From Roseibium sp. MMSF_3544 (GTDB lineage: Bacteria > Pseudomonadota > Alphaproteobacteria > Rhizobiales > Stappiaceae), in the NCBI RefSeq assembly GCF_030732845.1, contig NZ_JASHKA010000025.1, forward strand, positions 20,635 through 84,634: a stretch of DNA of 64,000 nt, read 5' to 3'. The notes beneath the pieces were generated by a model. It did not search any database and was not told the DNA's origin. It worked only from the letters and a program-made list of their open reading frames with translations. Positions 15,837 through 24,066 of this stretch are shown one piece after another. Position 1 is the first letter of the stretch, and every line of letters begins with the position of its first letter. The translations under genes were made by a program, and so were the position numbers.

Positions 15837-18229
15837 CAGCGTGCCTCCACTGATTGAGTCTGGTTCGGTTCGTCAGGCGAAGCGTCCTCGTCCGGTTCCG
15901 GTCTGGTCCTGATCCGGATAAGCGCCAGCACGCACAGCCCCGCCAGCACGACGACCGCGATTTCACCGAGCGTATCAAAGCCACGGAAGTCGACGAGGAT
16001 CACGTTGACGATGTTGCGGCCGTGAGCGATCGAACGGCTGAATTCCGTAAAGAACTCCGAAAGCCTGCTGTCGAAAGGCTGCTGTGTGATGGCAAGCATC
16101 GTGAGGGTGAGTCCAAGCCCGACCGTGGCTGCAACAACGCCTGTCAAAACGCGCGCCGGTACTGACCGGTGATCGCGCGGTGACAAGTTGAGACGCGTCA
16201 TGACGAGCGCGAGGATAACAACGGACAGTGTTTCCACCATGAACTGCGTGAATGCGAGGTCCGGTGCGCCGAACATCATGAAGATCAACGCAACGGCAAA
16301 GCCCTGAATGCCGAGTGAAACAATCGCCGTCAGGCGCGTTTTGGCAATAAGAACCGCAATAAGACCGAGTACAGCAATCAGGAAGATGCCCCACTCATAG
16401 AAGCGGTATTCAGGCATTTTCGGCATCGCCGGGAAACTGTCTGTCAGGTAGCCTGGAAGCAGGACTGCGAGCGCGGTGAACACGAATGTAAGAAGCATGT
16501 AGGTCTGCATCTTGCCGGTCTGCAACGCCCGCGTCAGCACCGTGGCAATACGGACGGTCCCGCTGATGAACTGATCGAAGCCCTTGTCCGGTCCCCAGCC
16601 GATCGCCTGAAGCACCGACGCGGTGATGCTCCGCAGTTTGTCCAGCTGGGTATAAAGCGCGATGCCGAGGCCTACCGTGACAAAGGACAGGATCACCGGG
16701 GCGTTGATCTTTGTCGGCACGAGGTGCAGATCGATCTGCGTGAATTCACCAAGAAGGGACGAAAGGGTCGGGCCGATGAACAGCACGCCGGTCGTGTGCG
16801 CAATCAGTGCGAGGATGATGCCGGTGACCGAAAGGACAACCGGTCCGGCATAAAGCAGGATCGGGCCTTCATGAGCATGTTTGGGCGTTTCCACCTGGGC
16901 GCCCAGGAATGGTCTGATTGCCACGGCAGCGGCAATCACCAGCATCAGCGCATTACCGACGACGGCAACGATCGTGACCATCACGCCAAGCTGACCCAAG
17001 GCATCAATGTCGGAGGTACCGTAGTAAAGGATTTCCTTTGCGATAAACCCGATGAATGGCGGAAGACCGGCCATGGAGAGAGAGGCAAGACAGGCCGCTG
17101 CAAACGTGATCGGCATTGCGCCCCTGAGACCGCCAAGCTTGGTGATGTCTCTCGTTCCTGCTTCGTGGTCGATTGTGCCAGCGACCATGAAGAGCGCGCC
17201 CTTGAAGAGCGAATGCGCCAGAAGGTAGAGCACAGCCCCCTCGAGCGCCTTTTCATAACTTGTACCCGTCAGCATGACGAGAAGCCCGAGAGACGCAACG
17301 GTCGTATAGGCCAGCATCAGCTTGAGGTCTGTCTGACGGATGGCCAGGATAGTCCCAACGAGGAGCGTCGCACCGCCGAACAATGGCAGCACGGTCGTCC
17401 AGAGAACGGTGTCGCCAAGGAGCGGATGCATGCGCATGAGCAAATAGACACCGGCCTTGACCATGGTTGCGGAGTGCAGATACGCCGAAACAGGTGTCGG
17501 CGCTTCCATCGCGTTGGGCAACCAGAAGTGAAACGGGAACTGCGCCGATTTTGTAAAGGCGCCACCAAGCACCAGCAGGAAGATCGGCAGGTAGAGACCC
17601 GTATCCTTGATAATGTCCGGCGAGGCGAGCAGGACGGACATTTCAATCTCGCCTGTCGCAGCGATGATCAGGATGAACCCGGCCAGCAGAATGAGCCCGC
17701 CGCCGCCGGTAACGACAAGCGCCTGAATGGCAGCTCTTCTGGAGGCGGCGCGAAGATGGTCGAACCCGATCAGCAGGAATGATGTGATCGAGGTAAGCTC
17801 CCAGAAAACAAACAGCGAAATCAGGTTGTTGCCGAGCACCAACCCGAGCATCGCGCCCATGAACAGGAACAGAAACGAAAAGAAACGGCCCTGTTGCGGA
17901 TGTCCTTTCAGGTAACCTCCGGCGTACAGAATAATAAAGGTGCCGATGCCCGAGATCAGAAGGCCGAACAACGTCGACAGCCCGTCGACATAGACGGAGA
18001 AATTAATGCCGTAGCTGGGTGCCCAGGCTTTCGCGGCCACAAAGGTTTCCCCTTGTGAAACCGGCCCGATGAAGCCGACGAAATGCAGGAAGATGAGCCC
18101 CGGAACAAGCGCGAGAGGCCACGCCGCATTGTGTTTGAACCAGCGAGTCAGAACAGGCGCAACGAGAGCTGCGGCGAACGGTGCAAGTACGGCGTATAAA
18201 GTAGTGTCGTCGATCACTGCTGGCGTCAT
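15836..18229 (-). CDS. mrpA: Mrp antiporter subunit A (NuoL-like, large)
   Basis: A 797-residue polytopic protein and first gene of the mrp operon. The N-terminal two thirds is NuoL-like: VFWELTSITSFLLIGFDHLR with the helix-5 glutamate, FTKSAQFPFHFWLPNAMEAPTP with the helix-7 lysine, and MAGLPPFIGFIAKEI. A DUF4040-like segment follows (QGFAVALIFMMFGAPDLAFTQFMVETLSVV). The end is an MbhE/MrpB-like tail with FRGFDTLGEIAVVVLAGLCVLALI and an acidic tail. MrpA carries the principal cation and proton pathways. The promoter must lie in the 18230-18656 region. Confidence 0.95.
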   Translation of the reverse strand: MTPAVIDDTTLYAVLAPFAAALVAPVLTRWFKHNAAWPLALVPGLIFLHFVGFIGPVSQGETFVAAKAWAPSYGINFSVYVDGLSTLFGLLISGIGTFIILYAGGYLKGHPQQGRFFSFLFLFMGAMLGLVLGNNLISLFVFWELTSITSFLLIGFDHLRAASRRAAIQALVVTGGGGLILLAGFILIIAATGEIEMSVLLASPDIIKDTGLYLPIFLLVLGGAFTKSAQFPFHFWLPNAMEAPTPVSAYLHSATMVKAGVYLLMRMHPLLGDTVLWTTVLPLFGGATLLVGTILAIRQTDLKLMLAYTTVASLGLLVMLTGTSYEKALEGAVLYLLAHSLFKGALFMVAGTIDHEAGTRDITKLGGLRGAMPITFAAACLASLSMAGLPPFIGFIAKEILYYGTSDIDALGQLGVMVTIVAVVGNALMLVIAAAVAIRPFLGAQVETPKHAHEGPILLYAGPVVLSVTGIILALIAHTTGVLFIGPTLSSLLGEFTQIDLHLVPTKINAPVILSFVTVGLGIALYTQLDKLRSITASVLQAIGWGPDKGFDQFISGTVRIATVLTRALQTGKMQTYMLLTFVFTALAVLLPGYLTDSFPAMPKMPEYRFYEWGIFLIAVLGLIAVLIAKTRLTAIVSLGIQGFAVALIFMMFGAPDLAFTQFMVETLSVVILALVMTRLNLSPRDHRSVPARVLTGVVAATVGLGLTLTMLAITQQPFDSRLSEFFTEFSRSIAHGRNIVNVILVDFRGFDTLGEIAVVVLAGLCVLALIRIRTRPEPDEDASPDEPNQTQSVEAR

Positions 18230-18656
18230 ACTGAGCTTTCGTCACGTTTTTCATAAAACGACCGGTGTCAAACCTGTTCGAATCAACACCTTTTCGCCAG
18301 ATCATAGCGGGCCGGAAGACTTATGACATGTCTTAGGGACATGGATAGGCGTCTTCAAGCACTTCCGGAACGATTTTTCGACGAACCGAACGATCTATGC
18401 TGGTCTAGTGGGTCAAGCGTGGGATTTTGTCGCATGCGTTGACGGAGAGTTCGGCAGTATCACCAAGCATGCATAAATCTGCCGGGGCCGAACTCTAGTT
18501 AAATTGTGCAAATTAACCAAAAGAGGAAGTAAAATCAGGCAATCAGCCAATTGACCAGGGCCCAAGCCACTTGATTTCACAGCGTAAATACCGTTCAGTT
18601 TGAGACAGCGAAGCCAAGAACGTAGCATTGTCGCAGCAATGCTGAGCGAGGCAGTT
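18230..18656. other. Divergent intergenic region upstream of mrpA and the GGDEF-like gene
   Basis: This 427-base stretch should hold both promoters. A small inverted repeat, CATGTC at 18327-18332 and GACATG at 18338-18343 with five bases between, is the only clear symmetry. The frame of the GGDEF-like gene stays open to ATG 18600, but the better ribosome site is at 18657. No small gene or RNA was recognised. Confidence 0.35.
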
Positions 18657-19634
18657 ATGGCGTTGGAAACCAACAAGAACAGTTCTGTGGGAACAGATCT
18701 GCTCCGGACGCCGCACATAGATTTTGAAACGATCGTGGAACTGAGCAAGGACGCCGTTATCCTGCTCTCGCTTGACGGTGCACCAACCTATATATCCCCG
18801 GCGACGGAAAAACTGTTTGGATGGAATGCGGGCGCGCTCGCCGAGCAACTGAGCGACCTGGTTTACGTTGAGGAACTGAACACGGACGCTGAGACGTTAC
18901 ACCGGATCCTGTCTGGTAGCGGCGATCCTGCCGGTCCCCTTCCCCATGCAGACCTTCAGGTGAGATCAGCCTTCGGCCCCCTAGTCTGGGCGGAGGTCAC
19001 CACACATCTGCTGGCCGACAAAAACGCAGAACCATATGCGTTCGCGATCTTCTTCCGGAGCATCGCGCGACTGCGCGAACTGGAAAGCCAGCTTGAGGCG
19101 GCGTCGCAAACAGATCCCCTCACCGGTCTTCACAACAGACGGTCGTTTGAAGACAGCCTGAAACGGGAATGGGCGATCGCGCTTCGCGAAAAGACCCATA
19201 CAAGCCTGATCAAAGTCACGCTGGATCGCTTTGAATCGCTTGCAGAAAACTACGGACCTGGAGCTGCGGAAGACTGTCTGGCAAAGGTCGCTGAACTGTT
19301 GAACGAAACCGCAAGGCGGCCGGCCGACATCGCTGCGCGCACCGCCTCCTCGGAGTTTTCACTTCTTCTGCCCAGGACCCACGAAATGGGTGCAGAGACG
19401 ATCAGCGCGTATATTCAGGTTGCCATCGAGGATCTGGGAATTCCCAATCCGGGCAACACTGCCGGCAACGGCGTCATGACCGCGTCCGTCGGTGCCGCAT
19501 GTGCTGTGGCGGAACAGACCGGCATCTCGGAAAGCCCGGAATTCATCCTTGCTGCGGCGGAAAACTGTGTTTTTCAGGCTCGTCAGGAAGGTGGAAACAG
19601 AGTCAAGACAGTCATGCACAAACTAACCCGCTGA
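18657..19634 (+). CDS. PAS protein with degenerate GGDEF domain
   Basis: A 325-residue cytoplasmic protein. A PAS domain (about residues 20-140) starts DFETIVELSKDAVILLSLDG and includes PTYISPATEKLFGW. A short linker leads to a GGDEF fold opening with TDPLTGLHNRRSFEDSL. The catalytic loop is ASSEF (residues 230-234) instead of GGDEF, and the first metal-binding aspartate is lost (VTLDRFE instead of DIDxF). The inhibitory-site motif RxxD is intact six residues before the loop (RPAD, 221-224). Diguanylate cyclase activity is unlikely; c-di-GMP binding is possible. ATG 18657 is chosen because GCGAGG lies seven bases before it. Confidence 0.83.
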   Translation: MALETNKNSSVGTDLLRTPHIDFETIVELSKDAVILLSLDGAPTYISPATEKLFGWNAGALAEQLSDLVYVEELNTDAETLHRILSGSGDPAGPLPHADLQVRSAFGPLVWAEVTTHLLADKNAEPYAFAIFFRSIARLRELESQLEAASQTDPLTGLHNRRSFEDSLKREWAIALREKTHTSLIKVTLDRFESLAENYGPGAAEDCLAKVAELLNETARRPADIAARTASSEFSLLLPRTHEMGAETISAYIQVAIEDLGIPNPGNTAGNGVMTASVGAACAVAEQTGISESPEFILAAAENCVFQARQEGGNRVKTVMHKLTR

Positions 19635-19718
19635 CAGACTGGTGATCGGCCTGTTCTTGCCTAGTCTTGCTCTTTTTCCTATGTCCATTGCAAAACGCTA
19701 AAAATCGGGAAGATCAGA

Positions 19719-20177
19719 ATGAGTGATAACGTCACCCAAATGGACGAAAAGCCTCCCAAAGTGAGAAAGACCACTGCCGAGTGGATGGAACAGCTTACGC
19801 CTGAGCAGTTCTACATAACGCGTCAGTCTGGAACCGAACGACCTTTCACCGGTCCCCATTGGGACAACAAGCTGGTCGGCCGGTACGACTGTGTGTGCTG
19901 CGATGCCCCGTTGTTCATGTCCGATAGCAAGTTCGATGCCGGCTGCGGGTGGCCGAGTTTCTTTGAATCCGTCCACGAAGACGCCATCAGGGAACTTGAA
20001 GACAAGTCGCATGGCATGGTCCGAACGGAAATCCGCTGCAATCAGTGCGATGCCCATCTGGGCCATGTTTTTCCGGATGGCCCGGCCCCGACCGGTTTGC
20101 GCTATTGCCTCAACGGGCATGCGATGAATTTCGTCCATGGCGGGCGCCCACCGGCAAAGTCTGAAGACAAGACCTAA
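19719..20177 (+). CDS. msrB: Peptide-methionine (R)-S-oxide reductase
   Basis: MsrB reduces methionine-R-sulfoxide in proteins. The 152-residue product has the zinc site as C58-VC-C61 and C107-NQ-C110, the GCGWPSF motif with Cys76, HLGHVFPDGP, and the catalytic cysteine at 130 in LRYCLNGHAMNF. Family members more often read RYCINSASL, so NGHAMNF is a variant. The protein has no signal peptide and should be cytoplasmic. The gene is followed by a strong stem-loop. Confidence 0.94.
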   Translation: MSDNVTQMDEKPPKVRKTTAEWMEQLTPEQFYITRQSGTERPFTGPHWDNKLVGRYDCVCCDAPLFMSDSKFDAGCGWPSFFESVHEDAIRELEDKSHGMVRTEIRCNQCDAHLGHVFPDGPAPTGLRYCLNGHAMNFVHGGRPPAKSEDKT

Positions 20178-20193
20178 ACGTCTCCAAACGAAA

Positions 20194-20221
20194 CCGCCTG
20201 ACCGAACTGGGTCAGGCGGTC
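20194..20221. terminator. Stem-loop between msrB and the MAPEG gene
   Basis: A perfect 11-bp stem (ACCGCCTGACC and GGTCAGGCGGT) with a six-base loop sits between two convergent genes, 16 bases after the msrB stop. It has no long T-run on either strand, but its position fits a bidirectional transcription barrier. Confidence 0.65.
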
Positions 20222-20252
20222 ACTTCAACCAGCGCAGTGCGCCCCCTCTCGA

Positions 20253-20639
20253 TCATCCACCAAGAAGCGACAAGGCGATCAGAATATTGCCGATCAGCGC
20301 AATCCCGTAGCCAATGGATCGCGGTCCGGGAATACCGGAAAGATAAAGAGGAATGTAAATCAGCCGGCCAAAGAAGAACATTTGTGCTCCCAGCACCGCC
20401 AAGCCGAGATTGGCGTTCGGCACGACATAGATCAGTAAGGCCGGGACGAGAAAGAACGGCAGATTTTCCTTCATGTTGACAAGCGCCTTGTCTGCGCGCC
20501 CGGCGAACTTGCCCTTGTCCGGCAACGCGTCCCGTCCCCCCGCGAGACGCACGAATCCAGCCGTCGGCAGATACATGAGGGCAGTCAGATAGATCTGGCA
20601 GAAATAAAGCACCAGAACGGCAAGGATCCACGTTGTCAT
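20253..20639 (-). CDS. MAPEG family membrane protein
   Basis: A 128-residue protein with four membrane helices and the MAPEG fold. Visible are RADKALVNMKENLPFFLVPALLIYVV and GAQMFFFGRLIYIPLYLSGIPGPRSIGYG. Eukaryotic family members act in glutathione and eicosanoid metabolism; bacterial ones are mostly uncharacterised. ATG 20639 with TGGAGC upstream is preferred over the longer reading to 20708, which would add 23 hydrophilic residues before the first helix. The longer reading would also collide with the divergent XRE gene's promoter. Confidence 0.85.
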   Translation of the reverse strand: MTTWILAVLVLYFCQIYLTALMYLPTAGFVRLAGGRDALPDKGKFAGRADKALVNMKENLPFFLVPALLIYVVPNANLGLAVLGAQMFFFGRLIYIPLYLSGIPGPRSIGYGIALIGNILIALSLLGG

Positions 20640-20749
20640 TGGTTGCTCCAGCGTTCGTGTGTTGAATGATTTCGGCCGCAAGCCTAGATTTTTCTGCAGT
20701 CGCAGCAATTCCCTTGCAGGGAATAGAACGCAAGGTCACGGATCTGAAC

Positions 20750-21556
20750 ATGAACGTGCACAGCCAGGCATTCGGAAACTCCCTTAAATCATTGCGCGCC
20801 GAACGCGGTCTCAGCCAGACCGCCCTCGCCGACCGGCTCGGGTCAACCCAGCGCCATATCTCTTTTTTGGAAACCGGCCGTGCGCAGCCGTCGCGCTACA
20901 TGATCCAGCGGATTGAACGCGAGCTCGCCCTGCCCGTCAGCCGCAGCCAAGTGCTTTACGAGACGGCGGGGCTTGCCGGCCCTTACAAGTGCCGGGCGGA
21001 AGATGCGCCGGACATCCAGGACGCGCTCAACCTGATCGAAACACGGATCCTTGCAAACTGGCCCTTCGCGGCATTTGTGCTCGACAAGCGCTGGACGATC
21101 CTGCGGAGTAATACACCCGGCAAGCAGTTTCTGGCGGGCTTTGTCGGCGATCAGAACGAACCGCCCAACCTCTTCCGGATTTTCCTGTCACCCGCGTTCC
21201 GGCAGCGGATTTTGAACTGGAATGAAGCAGCGCCGGTCTTTGCCTCCCGGCTTTATCGGGAGGCGGCGGAAGATCCCGACCTTGCCGACCTTCTGGAACA
21301 GGCCCACGCAAGCGGTCTGCTCGATGGCCTCGACGAGACCTTTCGGGAGGACGTACCCGTTTTTGTACCGATTGAGGTGCTCGGTCCGGATGGATCGAAG
21401 CTCCGGGTGACATCTATGCTCGGACAACTCGTGTCCGTGCAAGATGCCGTTATCGAAGGCATGACGATCGAAATGATGGTGCCGATGGATGTGGAGACGG
21501 AGAGTTGCCTGTTGAAGTCGGCAGGCCAGTCCGCAGACCTTACTGCAGCCGAATAG
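20750..21556 (+). CDS. XRE-family regulator with MmyB-like ligand-binding domain
   Basis: A 268-residue regulator. The N-terminal helix-turn-helix (about residues 6-62) reads LKSLRAERGLSQTALADRLGSTQRHISFLETGRAQPSR. The rest is an MLTR/MmyB-type PAS-like domain that binds an unknown small ligand (WTILRSNTPGKQFL, NLFRIFLSP). Start ATG 20750 is chosen because the helix-turn-helix follows directly. It is divergent from the MAPEG gene, which is a possible target, and lies nine bases upstream of the FG-GAP gene. Confidence 0.85.
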   Translation: MNVHSQAFGNSLKSLRAERGLSQTALADRLGSTQRHISFLETGRAQPSRYMIQRIERELALPVSRSQVLYETAGLAGPYKCRAEDAPDIQDALNLIETRILANWPFAAFVLDKRWTILRSNTPGKQFLAGFVGDQNEPPNLFRIFLSPAFRQRILNWNEAAPVFASRLYREAAEDPDLADLLEQAHASGLLDGLDETFREDVPVFVPIEVLGPDGSKLRVTSMLGQLVSVQDAVIEGMTIEMMVPMDVETESCLLKSAGQSADLTAAE

Positions 21557-21565
21557 GAGGGAGCC

Positions 21566-22456
21566 TTGAGACTGTTCGCCGGATTGTTCGCTTTCTTATT
21601 CCTTGCAATCACAATTCCTCCTGGCGAGGCGGCTTCGTCCTCCTTACCCGTCAACGTCTGGTCAGGTGAGCCGACAAAACCGCAAAACGGTCTGCCGGAC
21701 GGACACTATGCGCTGTATCGGGACGACGGCCAGACAGTCGCGGCCTGGTATGGATCGCCCACACGCCGCTATCGTCACGGCATCCTGGGTGATGCCATCG
21801 AGGCCGGCTCCCTGCATGTCGCCGTCAAGAACGGCAGCACTTACGAGCTTACGCTTCCTGAAAACGAAGTCTTCGAAGACCGGACCCCAAGGATCATGGA
21901 TCTCGACGGTGACGGCGCGGTAGAGATCATCACGATCCGGGCCTACCTTGACGCGGGCGCGAGCGTCGCGATCTTCGGTTTGCGAGACGGCAGGCTCGTG
22001 GAACTGGCAGCGACGGCTCCGATCGGCATTCCGAACAGATGGTTGAACATTGCCGGGATTGCCGACTACGCGGGCCGCGGCAAGCCGCAGATAGCCTACG
22101 TTGAAACACCGCATATCGGCGGGACGCTTTACTTCGTTGAATGGCAGGGTCGATCACTGGCGCCGATAGCCTCCGTTGCCGGCTTTTCGAACCACAAGAT
22201 CGGGGCCCGGGAGCAAGCCCTTTCCGCAGATCTCGACTTTAACGGCGACGGCAAGACCGACATCGTTGTCCCCTCCAACGACCGGCGGACGCTGCGCGTG
22301 ATCGGCTTGCGCAATGGCCGTGCTGAAGAACTCCATCGGGCAACATTCCGGTCGCCGGTCAAGTCTGCAAAACGGTCCGGTAATTCTTCCTCGACCGGTT
22401 GCGTCCAGATGCTTCTGGAAGACCGTAAAGTCGCGGAGGTCTGCCCATCCGGGTAA
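21566..22456 (+). CDS. Secreted FG-GAP/VCBS-like repeat protein
   Basis: A 296-residue exported protein. The signal peptide (about residues 1-22) ends PPGEAA. The mature part contains two clear calcium-binding-type loops, MDLDGDGAVEII and DFNGDGKTDIVVP, within beta-propeller-like repeats. The start is TTG 21566, fixed by AGGAGGGAG about five bases upstream and by the signal peptide beginning there. It lies nine bases after the XRE regulator stop, so the two are co-transcribed. Substrate and function are unknown; such propellers usually bind ligands or partners. Confidence 0.8.
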   Translation: MRLFAGLFAFLFLAITIPPGEAASSSLPVNVWSGEPTKPQNGLPDGHYALYRDDGQTVAAWYGSPTRRYRHGILGDAIEAGSLHVAVKNGSTYELTLPENEVFEDRTPRIMDLDGDGAVEIITIRAYLDAGASVAIFGLRDGRLVELAATAPIGIPNRWLNIAGIADYAGRGKPQIAYVETPHIGGTLYFVEWQGRSLAPIASVAGFSNHKIGAREQALSADLDFNGDGKTDIVVPSNDRRTLRVIGLRNGRAEELHRATFRSPVKSAKRSGNSSSTGCVQMLLEDRKVAEVCPSG

Positions 22457-22475
22457 CTCTGCCTTGCCGCCAGTC

Positions 22476-22931
22476 CTACCCGGTTTGCTCGGGGCTTCGC
22501 TCAAGCTGCGTTGCCAGAATCCGGTTGATGTTCACTTCGATCCAGTCGGCAAAGTCTCTGACCTTGAGCGCAACTTCGCGCCCGATGGGCGTCAAGCTGT
22601 AGTCGACATGAGGTGGAACAACGGGATGCGAAAACCGGTCGACAAACCCGTCGGCTTCCAGCGTCTGGAGCGTTTGCGCCAGCATTTTTTCACTCACCCC
22701 TCCGACAGTCCGCCTGAGATCTGAAAATCGATGGTCTCGCTCAAGGAGCGCAATCAGCACCAGAACGCCCCATCGGCTGGTCAGATGCTTCAGGATTTCT
22801 CTGGAGGGACAGTTCTGGTTGAACAGCTCTCCGCGCCGCAGCATGTCGGACAGTCTGTGGCCGTCCGGCTCTTGCAGCATGGCCCCTGAAGGCGGGCTTT
22901 CCGGCGATTTGTGATGCTTTGAAGAGGTCAT
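22476..22931 (-). CDS. HxlR-family transcriptional regulator
   Basis: A 151-residue regulator with a central winged helix: CPSREILKHLTSRWGVLVLIALLERDHRFSDLRRTVGGVSEKMLAQTLQTLEADGFVDR. HxlR-family proteins are dimers that sense reactive aldehydes, quinones or redox state. It is divergent from a QorB-like oxidoreductase gene, the same arrangement as ytfH and qorB (ytfG) in Escherichia coli. An inverted repeat in the 112-base gap is the likely operator. The N-terminal 28 residues are extra relative to the domain. Confidence 0.9.
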   Translation of the reverse strand: MTSSKHHKSPESPPSGAMLQEPDGHRLSDMLRRGELFNQNCPSREILKHLTSRWGVLVLIALLERDHRFSDLRRTVGGVSEKMLAQTLQTLEADGFVDRFSHPVVPPHVDYSLTPIGREVALKVRDFADWIEVNINRILATQLERSPEQTG

Positions 22932-22956
22932 AAACTCAGATCTTCCAAAACTAACC

Positions 22957-22978
22957 TTTTTGTACGTACTAACAAAAA
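22957..22978. promoter_or_regulatory. Candidate HxlR operator
   Basis: TTTTTGT at 22957-22963 and ACAAAAA at 22972-22978 form a perfect 7-bp inverted repeat, with the palindrome GTACGTAC at 22962-22969 between them. It lies 25 bases before the HxlR start and 65 bases before the QorB-like start, as expected for a site controlling both directions. Confidence 0.7.
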
Positions 22979-23043
22979 GTAAGTTTTGAGTCTACATCAG
23001 CCGCATCGGATCAAATCCATCACCGACAACGAGGAGAATTGCC

Positions 23044-23910
23044 ATGATTGCGGTCACCGGTGCGAACGGACAATTGGGCCGGCTCGTATTGAAACATCTC
23101 GCAGGCCTTACAAACACACCGGTTCGTGCGCTGGTTCGCTCACCTGAAAAAGCGCTGGACCTTTCGTCCGATCAGGTCAGCATCGCACAGTTCGACTATA
23201 ACTACCCTGCGGGGCTTCCGAAGGCTCTTGAGGGTGTCGAGCGTTTGCTGCTGATTTCCGGTTCTGAAGTCGGTCAACGTGTCGGTCAGCACAAGGCAGT
23301 CATCGATGCGGCAAAGGCCGCCGGGGTCAAGTTCATCGCATACACCAGTCTGCTCAATGTGCCGTCTTCCAGCCTCATCCTCGGCGCTGAGCACATCGAA
23401 ACGGAACAACTGCTAATCGACAGCGGAATTCCTCATGCCGTGCTTCGCAACGGTTGGTACTTGGAAAACTATGCCGGAACGGTTGCCGCAGCCCTTGAAC
23501 ACGGCGCTGTTGTTGGCGCAAGCGCAAGTGGCCGGATTTCCGTTGCAGGCCGGGAAGATTACGCCGAGGCCGCCGCCCGGATCATTGCCGGTGATGACCT
23601 TTCGACGCGTTCAATCGAGCTTGCCGGGGATGGGGCAATCACCTTGACCGATCTTGCGGAAGAGATCTCGCTGCAGAGTGGCAGGACCATCCCGTTTCAG
23701 AACCTGTCTGAAGCAGATTACGCGGGCATGCTGACCGGCGCCGGGTTGCCCGAGGGCTTCGCAAAAGCACTTGCTGATGCCGATCGCGGGGCGGCAAACG
23801 GCGAACTCTTCAACGCATCGACAGCGCTGCGGGGCATCCTTGGCCATCCGACGAAAAGCTTAAGTTCTTTTGTCGCCGAAGCGCTCACACCAACGAAGAC
23901 CAGCGCCTGA
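23044..23910 (+). CDS. NmrA/QorB-like NAD(P)H:quinone oxidoreductase
   Basis: A 288-residue atypical short-chain dehydrogenase. The nucleotide-binding loop TGANGQLG is at residues 5-12, and the arginine of RALVRSPEK at about 31 suggests NADPH preference. It matches the QOR2/QorB type (HIETEQLLIDSGIPHAVLRNGWYLENY) rather than epimerases. It probably reduces quinones, protecting against electrophile stress under control of the divergent HxlR gene. GAGGAG lies seven bases before the ATG, and a strong hairpin follows the gene. Confidence 0.88.
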   Translation: MIAVTGANGQLGRLVLKHLAGLTNTPVRALVRSPEKALDLSSDQVSIAQFDYNYPAGLPKALEGVERLLLISGSEVGQRVGQHKAVIDAAKAAGVKFIAYTSLLNVPSSSLILGAEHIETEQLLIDSGIPHAVLRNGWYLENYAGTVAAALEHGAVVGASASGRISVAGREDYAEAAARIIAGDDLSTRSIELAGDGAITLTDLAEEISLQSGRTIPFQNLSEADYAGMLTGAGLPEGFAKALADADRGAANGELFNASTALRGILGHPTKSLSSFVAEALTPTKTSA

Positions 23911-23939
23911 CTTTTCGACATCCATGTTCCGTAAAAAAG

Positions 23940-23965
23940 GGCGGAGGCTTTCGCGAGCCTCCGCC
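23940..23965. terminator. Strong hairpin after the QorB-like gene
   Basis: A perfect 10-bp stem, GGCGGAGGCT and AGCCTCCGCC, with loop TTCGCG. On the plus strand only a weak T-rich stretch follows; on the minus strand a run of six T follows. It can therefore stop transcription from both sides. Confidence 0.75.
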
Positions 23966-24066
23966 GATTCATTCAAAACGTGAGTGATACACTTCAAGGA
24001 TATTTGTTGGTCCCGTTGCACGTGAGCTGATAGGCAGAGATTGGCAGCCAGTTTGAAAGCCTTGAA

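Noticed and set aside
16724..17782. Plus-strand frame of 352 codons
   Set aside because: Antisense to mrpA, which is unmistakable.
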